Shown here in pieces: positions 28,005 through 38,277 of a DNA stretch of 64,000 nt. How positions within the stretch are numbered: position 1 is the stretch's first letter; every line of letters begins with the position of its first letter. Below the pieces are notes generated by a model. The model saw only the letters and a list, made by a program, of their open reading frames with translations. It ran no database searches and was not told the DNA's origin. This DNA is from an uncultured Alphaproteobacteria bacterium. Lineage in GTDB: Bacteria > Pseudomonadota > Alphaproteobacteria > Puniceispirillales > Marisalimonadaceae. The position numbers were made by a program, and so were the translations under genes. The DNA lies in assembly GCA_937142855.1 (NCBI GenBank), contig CAKZQZ010000054.1, forward strand, positions 23,719 to 87,718. The letters are read 5' to 3'.

Positions 28005-29888
28005 TCATCTCAGAGCATCTATTGCTTTTTCAATGTCCTGAAAGACCATTGGATCATCTACAGTAGCAGGCATTTCCCATTCTGTTTTATCTGCTATTTT
28101 TCTAATTGTAGATCGTAAAATTTTTCCTGACCTTGTTTTTGGGAGGGCTGGAACAATAGCAACTAACTTAAAAGAGGCGACCGGACCAATCTCATTTCTG
28201 ACTAAAGCTATGATTTCTTTTGATATAGTTTCATAGGATTTATTACAACCTTTATTTAGACAAACAAGACCCATTGGTACCTGACCTTTAAGTTCATCTG
28301 ATACCCCAATAACCGCACATTCTGCAACATCCTGATGATTAGACAAAACTTCTTCCATTGCCCCCGTTGAAAGTCTATGACCTGCAACATTAATAACATC
28401 ATCAGTTCTTGACATTATATATAAATAACCATCCTCGTCCTGATATCCTGCATCACCTGTTTCATAATATCCAGGAAATGAGGTTAGATATGATTCTATA
28501 TATCTTTCATCAGCATTCCACAATGTTGGCAACGAACCAGGGGGTAATGGTAATTTTATTGAGATTGCTCCTAAAGACCCTCTTTCAACTTCAATTTTGT
28601 CTTCTGATAGCACATTAATATTATAGCCTGGCATAGCAACAGTTGGAGAACCTTTTTTGATAGGTAGAGCCTCTATTCCCATAGGATTTGAAGCAACAGG
28701 CCATCCTGTCTCTGTCTGCCACCAATGGTCAATAATTGGAATTTTTAATTTATTTTCTAACCAAGAAACTGTGTCAGGGTCTGCACGTTCTCCAGCAAGA
28801 AATAAAGATTTCAAACTTAATAAATCATGCTTTTTTATAAAATCGCCATTTGGATCATCTCTTTTTACCGCTCTTAATGCTGTTGGCGCTGTAAATAAAA
28901 CACTCACTTTATATTCTGAAATAATTCTCCAAAAAGTTCCTGCGTCAGGCGTTCCAATCGGTTTGCCCTCAAATAAGACAGAGGTACAACCATAGATTAG
29001 GGGGGCATAAACAATATATGAATGTCCAACAACCCAACCTATGTCGGATGCTGCCCAATAAACATCTCCAGGTTCTACGTCATATATATTTTTCATTGAC
29101 CAGTTAAGAGATACAGCATGCCCTCCATTGTCTCTTACAACACCTTTTGGTTTACCTGTTGTTCCTGAAGTATACAAAATATATAAAGGATGATTAGCCT
29201 CAACTGGCAAGGGTTCAGGAGAAGGTACGTTTTTAATGGCCTCATTCCAGTCTATATCTTGTCCTGTATTTAAAGGGGCTTGATGAGATTCTCTTTGAAA
29301 AATTATACATTTTTCTACTTTATGTTTAGCTAGCTCAACTGCTTTATCAAGAAGGGGTTTATATTTAATTATTTTGTTAACTTCATGACCACAAGAAGCT
29401 GAAACGATAAGCTTAGGTTGACAATCATCAATACGAGTTGCTAGCTCAGTTGAAGCAAAACCCCCAAAAACCACAGAATGAATTGCGCCAATTCTAGCAC
29501 AGGCTAACATGGCTATTATCGCTTCTGGAATCATAGGCATATAGATAATTACTCTATCACCCTTAGAAACACCTAATTTCTTAAGTGCGCCAGAAAATTG
29601 TATAATTTGTCCTTGTAATTGCTTATAGGATATTTTTTTTTTAATATTTGTAACAGGGCTATCGTATATAATAGCGGTTTGATTTCCTTTACCTGATAAC
29701 ACATGTCGATCAATTGCATTGTAACAAGTGTTCAGCCTTCCATCAGGAAACCATTTATAAAAAGGTAAGTTAGAATCATCTAATATTTTTTGTGGTTTTT
29801 TCTCCCAATCAATACCTTCACTTTGTTTTTGCCAAAATTTAAGCTGATCTTCTTTCCAACTTTGATAAATTTTTTTATAAGATCCCAA
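28005..29888 (-). CDS. prpE: Propionyl-CoA synthetase
   Basis: This AMP-forming acyl-CoA synthetase (627 residues) makes propionyl-CoA from propionate, CoA and ATP. The adenylation loop is 'YTSGTTGKPKGVVRDNGGHA', whose 'RDNGG' tail is typical of PrpE rather than Acs. The catalytic and acetylatable lysine is K589 in 'TRSGKILR'. It starts with TTG, fixed by a strong ribosome site at 29895-29899. It is the last gene of the pccB-pccA-mcm-prpE operon and feeds the substrate of the carboxylase. Confidence 0.9.
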   Translation of the reverse strand: MGSYKKIYQSWKEDQLKFWQKQSEGIDWEKKPQKILDDSNLPFYKWFPDGRLNTCYNAIDRHVLSGKGNQTAIIYDSPVTNIKKKISYKQLQGQIIQFSGALKKLGVSKGDRVIIYMPMIPEAIIAMLACARIGAIHSVVFGGFASTELATRIDDCQPKLIVSASCGHEVNKIIKYKPLLDKAVELAKHKVEKCIIFQRESHQAPLNTGQDIDWNEAIKNVPSPEPLPVEANHPLYILYTSGTTGKPKGVVRDNGGHAVSLNWSMKNIYDVEPGDVYWAASDIGWVVGHSYIVYAPLIYGCTSVLFEGKPIGTPDAGTFWRIISEYKVSVLFTAPTALRAVKRDDPNGDFIKKHDLLSLKSLFLAGERADPDTVSWLENKLKIPIIDHWWQTETGWPVASNPMGIEALPIKKGSPTVAMPGYNINVLSEDKIEVERGSLGAISIKLPLPPGSLPTLWNADERYIESYLTSFPGYYETGDAGYQDEDGYLYIMSRTDDVINVAGHRLSTGAMEEVLSNHQDVAECAVIGVSDELKGQVPMGLVCLNKGCNKSYETISKEIIALVRNEIGPVASFKLVAIVPALPKTRSGKILRSTIRKIADKTEWEMPATVDDPMVFQDIEKAIDALR

Positions 29889-29894
29889 AAACTT

Positions 29895-29899
29895 CCTCC
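29895..29899 (-). promoter_or_regulatory. Strong Shine-Dalgarno for the TTG start of prpE
   Basis: On the minus strand GGGAGGAAG lies six bases before TTG at 29888. No ATG is available in frame nearby, so this site decides the start and shows that TTG initiation is used here. Confidence 0.75.
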
Positions 29900-29905
29900 C
29901 TGAAT

Positions 29906-32083
29906 TTATTTGCTTATTCTTGCCTTTCTAAAGTTATGCATTCTCATTAATTGTTCCGATGCCTTATTAATAGTTGTTGAGGCAGCATATGGAATAGAAG
30001 TGCCAGGCCCAAAAATTGCAGAAACGCCAACATCATATAAAAACTGATAATCTTGTGATGGGATAACGCCACCACATACAACTAAAATATCGTCAGCCTG
30101 CCGTTTTTTTAATTCTTCAATCAACTCAGGTATAAGAGTTTTATGTCCAGCGGCTAATGAAGAAACACCAATAACATGAGCATTAGATTTAATCGCCTGC
30201 TCGACTGCCTCTGAAGGCGTTTGAAATAAAGTACCTATGTCAACATTAAAGCCTATGTCAGTAAATGCCGATGCAATTACCTTAGCGCCTCGATCATGAC
30301 CATCCTGACCAAGTTTTGCCATAAAAATTTTTGGATTTTCACCAGCAATTTTTTTAAACTTTGATAATGCGTTGTCTACTTCTACAAAATCATCTTTATT
30401 AGAATAGGATTTTTTATAAATATCTTTTATGACTTTTTGTTCAACTCCGTATCTTCCATAAACCTCTTCTAAGGCATAAGAAACTTCTCCTACAGTTGCC
30501 CTCTCTCGCACCGCTTCAATTGATAGTTCTAGCAAATTTCCAGTATTTTTTTCTGCAGCATTTTTTAAATTAGCCAGCGCTTTATTAACATTGGCACTAT
30601 TCCTAGTTTCTTTTATTTGCTTTAATTTAATAATTTGTTCTTCACGAACTATATTATTATCTATATTTAATACATCAATTGGATCTTGCTCATCAGATTT
30701 AAATTTATTTACTCCTACAATAACCTGTTCACCAGAATCAATTTTAGCCTGACGTTTAGTAGCAGATATTTCGATTTCTGATTTAGGAAAACCATTGATG
30801 ACAGCTACCGTCATCCCACCCATATCTTCAATTTTTTGAATAAGGGTGTCAGCTTTTTCAATCAATTCTTTAGTCAAATTCTCAACAAAATAACTTCCTG
30901 CAAGTGGATCAACTGTGTCGGTAATGCCTGTCTCATGTTGAAGAATTAGTTGAGTATTTCTTGCAATTTTAGCAGAAAATTCTGTAGGCAGGCCTATAGC
31001 TTCATCAAATGAATTAGTGTGCAATGACTGCGTTCCACCTAAGGTAGCTGAAAGGGCTTCTATTGTAGTTCTTATAATATTATTATATGGATCTTGTTCT
31101 TGAAGACTGGCACCAGATGTTTGACAATGTGTTCTTAACATCTTTGATTTAGGATTTTTACAATCAAATAATTTTTCTACCCATTTTGACCACAAATAAC
31201 GGGCAGCTCTTAATTTGGCAGCTTCCATAAAAAAATTCATGCCTATAGCAAAAAAGAAAGACAACCTTGGTGCAAAATCGTCAACCAACAAACCTCTTTT
31301 AGTGGCTGCCCTTATATACTCAAGACCATCTGCTAAGGTAAAAGCTAATTCCTGCACCAAAGAAGCTCCAGCTTCTTGCATGTGATAACCAGAAATCGAT
31401 ATCGAATTGAATTTGGGCATTTTTTTTGATGTAAATTGTATAATATCAGAAACAATTCTCATAGAAGGCTCTGGCGGATATATATAGGTATTTCTTACCA
31501 TGAATTCTTTCAAAATATCGTTTTGAATAGTTCCACTTAATTTTGCTACATCTACACCCTGTTCTTCTGCTGCCACAATATAACCTGCTAGAACTGGAAG
31601 AACAGCACCGTTCATTGTCATTGAAACAGACATTTTATCTAATGGAATTCCATCAAATAAAATTTTCATGTCTTCTACACTATCAATAGCTACTCCAGCT
31701 TTGCCAACGTCTCCATAAACTCTTTCATGATCTGAATCGTATCCTCTGTGAGTAGCTAAATCGAAGGCTACTGAAAGTCCTTTTTGTCCGGAAGCCAAGT
31801 TATTTTTGTAAAATGCATTTGATTCAGAAGCTGTAGAAAATCCAGCATACTGCCTTACAGTCCAAGGTCTACCAGTATACATTGTTGCCTTTGGGCCTCT
31901 TAAAAAGGGAGCTTCTCCTGGAATAGTATCAAGATGCTCTAAACCTTTATTATCTAAGGAAGTATATAAAGGTTTAATACTAATACCCTCTGGGGTTTCT
32001 ACAACAAAGCTATCTATCTCAGTTCTTTTAAGTTCACTAAGAGCATTTTTTTTCCAATTTTCTAAACTTTTATCTTTTTCCAT
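29906..32083 (-). CDS. Methylmalonyl-CoA mutase
   Basis: The 725-residue single-chain mutase (ScpA/MutB type) converts (R)-methylmalonyl-CoA to succinyl-CoA using adenosylcobalamin. The substrate-binding barrel includes '[20 protein letters not shown]' (about 62-81) and the C-terminal cobalamin domain has D-x-H-x-x-G with H596 in 'GQDGHDRG'. The second half of the domain ('GVSSLAAGH', 'VVCGGVIP') is intact. The G-protein chaperone MeaB is not in the window. It needs vitamin B12, and no B12 synthesis or riboswitch is visible here. Confidence 0.95.
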   Translation of the reverse strand: MEKDKSLENWKKNALSELKRTEIDSFVVETPEGISIKPLYTSLDNKGLEHLDTIPGEAPFLRGPKATMYTGRPWTVRQYAGFSTASESNAFYKNNLASGQKGLSVAFDLATHRGYDSDHERVYGDVGKAGVAIDSVEDMKILFDGIPLDKMSVSMTMNGAVLPVLAGYIVAAEEQGVDVAKLSGTIQNDILKEFMVRNTYIYPPEPSMRIVSDIIQFTSKKMPKFNSISISGYHMQEAGASLVQELAFTLADGLEYIRAATKRGLLVDDFAPRLSFFFAIGMNFFMEAAKLRAARYLWSKWVEKLFDCKNPKSKMLRTHCQTSGASLQEQDPYNNIIRTTIEALSATLGGTQSLHTNSFDEAIGLPTEFSAKIARNTQLILQHETGITDTVDPLAGSYFVENLTKELIEKADTLIQKIEDMGGMTVAVINGFPKSEIEISATKRQAKIDSGEQVIVGVNKFKSDEQDPIDVLNIDNNIVREEQIIKLKQIKETRNSANVNKALANLKNAAEKNTGNLLELSIEAVRERATVGEVSYALEEVYGRYGVEQKVIKDIYKKSYSNKDDFVEVDNALSKFKKIAGENPKIFMAKLGQDGHDRGAKVIASAFTDIGFNVDIGTLFQTPSEAVEQAIKSNAHVIGVSSLAAGHKTLIPELIEELKKRQADDILVVCGGVIPSQDYQFLYDVGVSAIFGPGTSIPYAASTTINKASEQLMRMHNFRKARISK

Positions 32084-32106
32084 ACATATCTCTAACTATT
32101 AATAAT

Positions 32107-34182
32107 CTAGTTAAATGCAAACTCCATTATCACTTGATCGACAGATAGAGTATCATTTTCTTTGAACTTTATTTTACTAATTTTACATTTTTTGGGAGCA
32201 ATAAGAGTGTTTTCCATTTTCATTGCTTCTACAACACATAAAGCTTGACCATCTTCAACAACGTCACCCTCTTTGACTAAAACTTTAATTAATTTACCTG
32301 GCATAGGACAAATCAAAAGATTTGACTTATCTATAATTTTCATTGGTTTCATGTGCTTCATATGCTTAGCAACATATTGAGGCAAGACAAGCCCTGATAT
32401 TGATATACCTCTGTAGGATAAATATAAATATGGATTATGATAACTAATTCTACATTCAATTTTTTCAGGGAAAGTTATTTCAGATTTAGGTTTACTGAAC
32501 AATTGAACATTAGCACTAACTAATTTTTTAGAAAAATCTTTATGCAAATAAATAGGGACAAACTCATCTACAATTCCAGACACTTTTTTGCTTGGTAATG
32601 GTTTCAGTTTAAGTTGATTTTTATCATTACCAAGCTGTTCTGTTCTAAATTTAAAAAGACTAGATCCACCTTCTATAGAATTATATTTTAACTGAACCTC
32701 CCATTCTTCTGAAATTTCATGAACGTTTTCAGTGTCTTTATAAATTTCTGTTATATGATAAGCCAATAAAAGAGAAGCTAGCGTCCACTCTTCGTTTGCA
32801 CTTGGAAAAACACCATTAAAACCCTCTTTATACTCATCTTGAATAAAGGATGTGCTCAAGTCGCCTGATTTAAATCTTTTATTCGCTAAAATTGCAGACA
32901 AAAAAGGAATGTTATGATCAATACCTTCTAGTAAAAAATTATCAAGCGCAGATTCCATTCTACTTATTGCAGACTCTCTTGTTTTTCCCCATGAACAAAG
33001 TTTTGCAATCATTGGATCATAATACATAGAAATTTCATCACCTTCTTTTACACCTGTATCATTTCTTGTGACTGTATTATCATCGTGTTTTTTTTCTTTT
33101 GGTGGATCATATTTTGTTAACCTACCAATCGATGGCAAAAAACTTTTATATGGATTTTCTGCATATATTCTAGATTCAATAGCTGAACCATTTAACTCAA
33201 CATCTTCTTGCTTTATCTCTAATGTTTTACCACTAGCTATATTTATCATTTGTTCAACTAAGTCTATCCCCGTAATCAATTCAGTTACAGGATGCTCCAC
33301 TTGCAAACGAGTATTCATTTCGAGAAAATAAAAGTTTTTATTTTTATCAACAATAAACTCTACTGTTCCAGCGCTAGAATAACCTACTTCTCTAGACAAC
33401 TTTATAGCCTGTTCCCCCATTTCCTCCCTTGTTTTTTGATCCAAAAAAGGCGATGGAGCTTCTTCTATAACTTTTTGATTTCTTCTTTGTATTGAACATT
33501 CTCTTTCACCTAAATGAATCGTGTTCCCAAAATTATCTGCCAACACTTGAATTTCAATATGCCTTGGTTCTGTTATAAATTTTTCTATAAAGATCCGTTT
33601 GTCACCAAAACTACTAATTGCTTCACTAGTAGCTCGTTCAAAGCTTTCTGCAACTTGATCTTTTGAAAAGGCAATTCTCATACCTTTGCCGCCACCGCCT
33701 GCACTAGCCTTAATCATTACTGGGTAACCAATTTCATTCGCAATTTTAATTGCTTCATCTTCATTGTCAATAATTCCAATATGACCTGGAACAGTGTTAA
33801 CACCTGCAGCTTTAGCAATTTTTTTAGATTCAATTTTATCACCCATAGAAGCTATTGCAGATTTAGATGGGCCAATAAAAGTTATACCTTCTTTTTCTAA
33901 TAATTCTGCAAAATTTGCATTTTCTGATAGGAAACCATACCCAGGATGCAAAGCATCACAAGATTTTTCCTTACAGGCCTTAATTATAAGATCTGAACGT
34001 AAATAACTCTCTGATGCAGAAGATCCACCTAAGTAAACAGACTCATCTGCTAAACTTACATGTTCTGCTGATCTATCTGCATCAGAATAAACAGCTACTG
34101 TCTTAATATTCATCTTCTTGGCAGTTTTGATTATTCTGCAAGCGATTTCACCACGATTTGCTATTAAGATTTTTTTAAACAT
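32107..34182 (-). CDS. pccA: Propionyl-CoA carboxylase alpha subunit (biotin carboxylase + BCCP)
   Basis: The 691-residue protein has an N-terminal biotin carboxylase ('ILIANRGEIACRII', ATP loop 'KASAGGGGKGMRIA', 'FLEMNTRLQVEHPVTE'), a middle BT domain, and a C-terminal biotinyl domain with the carrier lysine K655 in 'VEAMKMENT'. It carboxylates biotin and passes CO2 to PccB. The length and domain order match alphaproteobacterial PccA rather than a separate AccC. Biotin may come through BioY (10.6-11.2 kb). Confidence 0.94.
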   Translation of the reverse strand: MFKKILIANRGEIACRIIKTAKKMNIKTVAVYSDADRSAEHVSLADESVYLGGSSASESYLRSDLIIKACKEKSCDALHPGYGFLSENANFAELLEKEGITFIGPSKSAIASMGDKIESKKIAKAAGVNTVPGHIGIIDNEDEAIKIANEIGYPVMIKASAGGGGKGMRIAFSKDQVAESFERATSEAISSFGDKRIFIEKFITEPRHIEIQVLADNFGNTIHLGERECSIQRRNQKVIEEAPSPFLDQKTREEMGEQAIKLSREVGYSSAGTVEFIVDKNKNFYFLEMNTRLQVEHPVTELITGIDLVEQMINIASGKTLEIKQEDVELNGSAIESRIYAENPYKSFLPSIGRLTKYDPPKEKKHDDNTVTRNDTGVKEGDEISMYYDPMIAKLCSWGKTRESAISRMESALDNFLLEGIDHNIPFLSAILANKRFKSGDLSTSFIQDEYKEGFNGVFPSANEEWTLASLLLAYHITEIYKDTENVHEISEEWEVQLKYNSIEGGSSLFKFRTEQLGNDKNQLKLKPLPSKKVSGIVDEFVPIYLHKDFSKKLVSANVQLFSKPKSEITFPEKIECRISYHNPYLYLSYRGISISGLVLPQYVAKHMKHMKPMKIIDKSNLLICPMPGKLIKVLVKEGDVVEDGQALCVVEAMKMENTLIAPKKCKISKIKFKENDTLSVDQVIMEFAFN

Positions 34183-34200
34183 TTTAATTTCTATTTTCTA

Positions 34201-35778
34201 TTAAAGCGGAATATTCCCAAATTTTTTATTGGGGTTTTTTTGTGTTTTATTTTTTAATTTTGAAAAAGCTTGTATTAATCTAAAGCGCGAATTACTTGGT
34301 ATGATTACGTCATCAAGAAAACCTCTTTCTGCGGCAATAAATGGATTGGCAAATCTTTCTTCATAATCGGTTGTTCTTTTTTCTATTTGTTCAGGATTAT
34401 TTAACTCATCTCTAAATAAAATTTCGACCGCACCCTTAGCGCCCATTACTGCTATTTCTGCTGTAGGCCAGGCATAATTCGCATCCCCTCTTAAATGCTT
34501 GGAACTCATGACATCATAAGCACCACCATATGCCTTTCTAGTAATCAAAGTAACTTTTGGAGTTGTAGCTTCTGCATATGCAAATAGAAGTTTTGCTCCA
34601 TGCTTAATTATTCCGCCGTACTCTTGAGCTGTACCTGGCATAAAACCAGGCACATCAACTAATGTTAATATAGGTATATTAAAGGCATCACAAAACCTAA
34701 CAAAACGGGCTGCTTTTCGACTTGAGTCAATATCTAAACAACCTGCTAAAACCATTGGTTGATTTGCAACAACACCAACTGTTTGGCCAGCAAGTCTTAT
34801 AAAACCAATTAGTATATTCTTAGCATAATTCTCTTGTAACTCAAAAAAATCATATTGATCTGCAATTGATTTTATTAACTCTTTCATATCATAAGGCAAA
34901 TTAGGGTTTTCTGGTATTAAGGTATCCAATGAAAGAGATACCCTTCTAATTGGATCTTGAGTTTGTCTAATATTTGCGCCTTGCGAGTTATTTGAAGGTA
35001 AAAAATTTAAAAACTGTCTTAAAATAGTTAATGCCTCTATATCATTATTAAACGCACCATCAGCTACAGACGAAATAGTCGTATGTGTTTCAGCCCCCCC
35101 AAGCTCTTCTGCTGTAACCTCTTCTGAAGTAACAGTTTTTACAACATCTGGACCAGTAACAAACATATAGCTAGTATCTTTAACCATAAACGTGAAATCT
35201 GTCATAGCAGGAGAGTAAACAGCACCACCAGCACAAGGTCCCATTATCATTGAAATTTGTGGAATAACTCCAGACGCAAGTGCGTTTTGGAGAAACACAT
35301 CCGCATATCCACCAAGAGATTCAACTCCTTCTTGAATTCTGGCACCACCACTGTCATTTAGGCCAACAATTGGTGCTTTGTTTTGTATAGCAAGTTTCAT
35401 TATTTTAACTATTTTTTTTGCATGGTCTGAAGATAAAGAACCCCCAAATACTGTAAAATCTTGAGCATAAACGTAAATTAACTTCCCGTTTACCTTACCT
35501 GAACCTGTAACAACACCATCGCCAGGTATAGTCTTCCCATCCATACCGAAGTCTCTGATACGATGAACAACAAACATATCAGTTTCTTCAAACGAACCTT
35601 CATCCAGCAAAACATTAATTCTCTCTCTTGCTGTGAGTTTTCCTAATGAATGCTGTTTATCAATTCTTGCCTGCCCACCCCCTAGGCGAGCCTTTTCTCT
35701 TCTAGACTGAAGTTCAGCTATAATTTCTCTACCAGATTTTTTAATAATAAACTCCCCACAGAATGTTATAGAAGACAT
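34201..35778 (-). CDS. pccB: Propionyl-CoA carboxylase beta subunit
   Basis: PccB transfers CO2 from biotin to propionyl-CoA, forming (S)-methylmalonyl-CoA. The carboxyltransferase fold shows '[20 protein letters not shown]' near the N-terminus, '[19 protein letters not shown]' and '[16 protein letters not shown]'. I place the start at the ATG at 35778; the frame continues three codons to a TTG at 35787 that overlaps a perfect palindrome (35786-35801). The N-terminal 20 or so residues before 'IIAELQSRR' are longer than usual. It leads the operon. Confidence 0.93.
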   Translation of the reverse strand: MSSITFCGEFIIKKSGREIIAELQSRREKARLGGGQARIDKQHSLGKLTARERINVLLDEGSFEETDMFVVHRIRDFGMDGKTIPGDGVVTGSGKVNGKLIYVYAQDFTVFGGSLSSDHAKKIVKIMKLAIQNKAPIVGLNDSGGARIQEGVESLGGYADVFLQNALASGVIPQISMIMGPCAGGAVYSPAMTDFTFMVKDTSYMFVTGPDVVKTVTSEEVTAEELGGAETHTTISSVADGAFNNDIEALTILRQFLNFLPSNNSQGANIRQTQDPIRRVSLSLDTLIPENPNLPYDMKELIKSIADQYDFFELQENYAKNILIGFIRLAGQTVGVVANQPMVLAGCLDIDSSRKAARFVRFCDAFNIPILTLVDVPGFMPGTAQEYGGIIKHGAKLLFAYAEATTPKVTLITRKAYGGAYDVMSSKHLRGDANYAWPTAEIAVMGAKGAVEILFRDELNNPEQIEKRTTDYEERFANPFIAAERGFLDDVIIPSNSRFRLIQAFSKLKNKTQKNPNKKFGNIPL

Positions 35779-35785
35779 ATTTACC

Positions 35786-35801
35786 AAAATTTCGAAATTT
35801 T
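35786..35801. promoter_or_regulatory. 16-bp perfect palindrome before pccB
   Basis: AAAATTTCGAAATTTT is fully self-complementary and ends seven bases before the pccB ATG. It could be an operator for the propionate operon or an RNA hairpin masking the ribosome site. It is in the 113-base gap shared with the divergent epimerase gene. Binding protein unknown. Confidence 0.45.
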
Positions 35802-35900
35802 AACTAGCAATAATCTATTTATGTTAATTGAAAAATTATAAAATTTGTTTAAAAATTAAATCTTTATTACCTAAGATAAATATATTTATTTGGAGTTTTT

Positions 35901-36326
35901 ATGTCTAAAAAAGTTTCTAACATCGGACGATTAAATCACATCGCTATTGCAGTACCCGATATAGACAAAGCTTCCAACGCTTGGGAAAAGGCCTTAGGCG
36001 CAAAGATTAGCTCACCACAAATACTACCCGAGCATGGAGTAAAAGTAGTGTTTATAGAAGCGCCTAATACAAAAGTTGAATTACTTGAACCATTGGATCA
36101 AAACAGCCCTATTAGTAAATTTTTACTCAAAAACCCTAATGGAGGAATGCATCATATTTGTTATGAAGTTGAAGATATTCTAACCGCATCAAAAAAGCTT
36201 ATATTGAGTGGTGCAAAAATTTTAGGTGATGGGACACCAAGAATAGGCGCCCACGGAAATCCAGTAATTTTTTTAAATCCATCAGATTTTTCTGGAACAT
36301 TAATAGAATTAGAAGAAGTAAAATAA
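35901..36326 (+). CDS. mce: Methylmalonyl-CoA epimerase
   Basis: The 141-residue VOC-fold protein interconverts (S)- and (R)-methylmalonyl-CoA, linking Pcc to the mutase. Metal ligands are visible as H13 in 'RLNHIAIAV', a glutamate in 'VELLEPL', the histidine of 'GGMHHICYEV' and the final glutamate in 'LIELEEV'. A TGGAG lies before the ATG. It is divergent from pccB, so the whole pathway sits together even though it is split over two transcripts. Confidence 0.93.
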   Translation: MSKKVSNIGRLNHIAIAVPDIDKASNAWEKALGAKISSPQILPEHGVKVVFIEAPNTKVELLEPLDQNSPISKFLLKNPNGGMHHICYEVEDILTASKKLILSGAKILGDGTPRIGAHGNPVIFLNPSDFSGTLIELEEVK

Positions 36327-36340
36327 TTTTAATTATTTTT
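36321..36340 (+). terminator. Weak A/T-only terminator after mce
   Basis: AAATAA-TTTTAA-TTATTT followed by a T run overlaps the mce stop. All base pairs are A-T, so the stem is weak, but the position and the T run fit a terminator between convergent genes. Confidence 0.3.
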
Positions 36341-36835
36341 TTTATAAATAACTTTAGAACCACATTTTTTACAAATTAAGTTAGATCTTCTTCTATGAAC
36401 CTTTTGTTGCCAACATTCATTTACGCAAGACCTAACCCACTTATATTCAGAGAACTCTAAAGTATGACAACGTTGAGCGGAACAGCCTAGTTTTAGTGCC
36501 ATTTCTTTCCAAACTTTATTGTGTCCATGTTTGGGGCCAACTAAGGCATGGGCAATCTCATGCAATATAGTATCATTAATATCCTCATGAGAAGATTTTT
36601 TTACAAAATTTCTAGAAAAAGAAATTTTCTTTTGATTAAAAAAACAAGCCCCTGCTCTAACTTTTGCGTAATCAAGGTCTAAACTCCAGTCAATAAGGCC
36701 GTGTTTATTCATTTCAGATCTAGCAAGTTTTAAGAAATTTTGAAAAAATTCAAAATCTTTTGGTCTCTTTTTAGGAGCAGCTGAAACTCCAACTGAATTA
36801 AAGAGTTTGTTAATTTTCAAAATTGTTTTAATCAT
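36329..36835 (-). CDS. SprT-like zinc metalloprotease domain protein
   Basis: The 168-residue protein has the zincin motif H92-E-x-x-H96 in 'LHEIAHALVGPKHGH', with the third ligand likely H103 or H105. A C-terminal zinc ribbon is formed by cysteine pairs near 'RSCVNECWQ' and 'LICKKCGSK'. It resembles SprT/SPRTN-type domains; in eukaryotes SPRTN cuts DNA-protein crosslinks, while bacterial roles are poorly known. It converges with mce. Confidence 0.82.
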   Translation of the reverse strand: MIKTILKINKLFNSVGVSAAPKKRPKDFEFFQNFLKLARSEMNKHGLIDWSLDLDYAKVRAGACFFNQKKISFSRNFVKKSSHEDINDTILHEIAHALVGPKHGHNKVWKEMALKLGCSAQRCHTLEFSEYKWVRSCVNECWQQKVHRRRSNLICKKCGSKVIYKKNN

Positions 36836-36892
36836 ATTTCTTTGTTTAAGTAAAAATAAGATATCTAATTATTGTTTAAGGAATAAAAACAA

Positions 36893-37540
36893 TTGCTTGA
36901 ATTAAAAAATATAACATTAAAATGGATTTCACCAGTAGAAAAAATCCTTATAGAAAACCTAAACATTAAAATAGAAAATAGTGAGATTTTATGTGTTTTT
37001 GGAGAAAGTGGGGTTGGAAAATCTTCGTTAATAAATGTTATTTCGGGAGTTCATGAAGAAAATTTTAGTTTTGAAGGAGAAATAAGATTAAACGGAAAAA
37101 ACCTTAACAATACCCCTACAGAAAAAAGAAAAATTGGACTTCTTCTTCAAGATGGCACTTTGTTCCCACATTTGACAGTAGAACAAAACCTATTTTTTGG
37201 GATGAAAAAAAGTTTAAAAAGAAGCGAAAAAAATAATTTAATTATAGAGTATCTTGATAAAGCTAACATGTCAGGTTTTCAAGATAGGTACCCAAATAGT
37301 TTGTCCGGTGGACAAAAAGCAAGAATAGCTTGTCTCAGAGCTATTTTATCAGAACCTGATGCATTACTCCTAGATGAGCCATTTTCATCTTTAGACCCTT
37401 CGCAAAGAGATAGCTTTAGACAATTTGTTGTAAAACACGTTAAGAAAGCCAACATCCCATGTCTACTTGTTACTCACGATGAAGGTGATAAGGTTATAAG
37501 TGATAAAACACCTCTAAATTTAACTCTTTTCCAAAAATAA
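36893..37540 (+). CDS. Orphan ABC transporter ATP-binding protein (YnjD-like)
   Basis: The 215-residue ATPase has Walker A 'GESGVGKSS' (37-45), a Q-loop at 'LLQDGTLFP', the signature 'LSGGQKARIA' (about 137-146), Walker B 'ALLLDEPF' and the H-loop 'VTHDE'. Closest in feel to YnjD/ThiQ-type importer ATPases. The start is TTG at 36893 with AAGGAA nine bases before it. No permease or binding protein is adjacent; folE follows. The transported substrate cannot be inferred. Confidence 0.78.
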   Translation: MLELKNITLKWISPVEKILIENLNIKIENSEILCVFGESGVGKSSLINVISGVHEENFSFEGEIRLNGKNLNNTPTEKRKIGLLLQDGTLFPHLTVEQNLFFGMKKSLKRSEKNNLIIEYLDKANMSGFQDRYPNSLSGGQKARIACLRAILSEPDALLLDEPFSSLDPSQRDSFRQFVVKHVKKANIPCLLVTHDEGDKVISDKTPLNLTLFQK

Positions 37541-37618
37541 AATTCTACATACTGATTAATTCTTTGCTTAACTAGTAATATTTGTTACAGATTAAATAAA
37601 AAAAGTTCAAGGTGCACA

Positions 37619-38233
37619 ATGAATTCTTCAATTAATGCTTCTAGTTTGATAATTGACAAACAAGAAAAAAGAACCATCACGCAAGAAGAAGCAGAACAAG
37701 CAATTAAAATACTTATAGAATATATTGGTGAAGACCCTAATAGAGAAGGTTTAATGGAAACTCCTAAAAGAGTTATCAAGTCTTTTAACGAGTTTTATGC
37801 CGGTTATAATCAAGATCCCAAAAAACTCTTAGAAAAAACTTTTGAGGATATAGAAGGCTATGACGATATTGTAATACTAAAAAATATTAATTTTGAAAGT
37901 CATTGTGAACATCATATGGTCCCAATTATTGGAAGAGCAACTATTGGATATTACCCTAATAAAAGAGTAGTTGGTATTTCTAAGTTAGCAAGAGTACTCG
38001 ATGTTTTTGCTAAAAGACTTCAAACACAAGAAACAATGACTGCACAAATACTTAACTGTATTGACTCTGCTTTATTGCCTAAAGGTACAGCAGTTTTTAT
38101 TGATGCCGAACATCACTGCATGAGCACAAGAGGTGTTTTAAAAAATGATGTAACTATGACTACTAATCAATTTAGCGGTTGCTTTTTAGAAGATATAAAT
38201 TTACAAGACAGATTTTTAAAAATGGCCAACTAA
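37619..38233 (+). CDS. folE: GTP cyclohydrolase I
   Basis: FolE opens GTP to dihydroneopterin triphosphate, the first step to folate. Zinc ligands are C96 and H99 in 'ESHCEHHMVP' and a later cysteine in 'EHHCMSTRGV'. 'GISKLARVLDVFAKRLQTQE' is also diagnostic. The protein has 204 residues with a short variable N-terminal arm of about 20 residues. AAGGTG precedes the ATG. Confidence 0.95.
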   Translation: MNSSINASSLIIDKQEKRTITQEEAEQAIKILIEYIGEDPNREGLMETPKRVIKSFNEFYAGYNQDPKKLLEKTFEDIEGYDDIVILKNINFESHCEHHMVPIIGRATIGYYPNKRVVGISKLARVLDVFAKRLQTQETMTAQILNCIDSALLPKGTAVFIDAEHHCMSTRGVLKNDVTMTTNQFSGCFLEDINLQDRFLKMAN

Positions 38234-38277
38234 TTTTTTAAATATTATCTTTTTAATAAATATTTACAGAAAAAATC

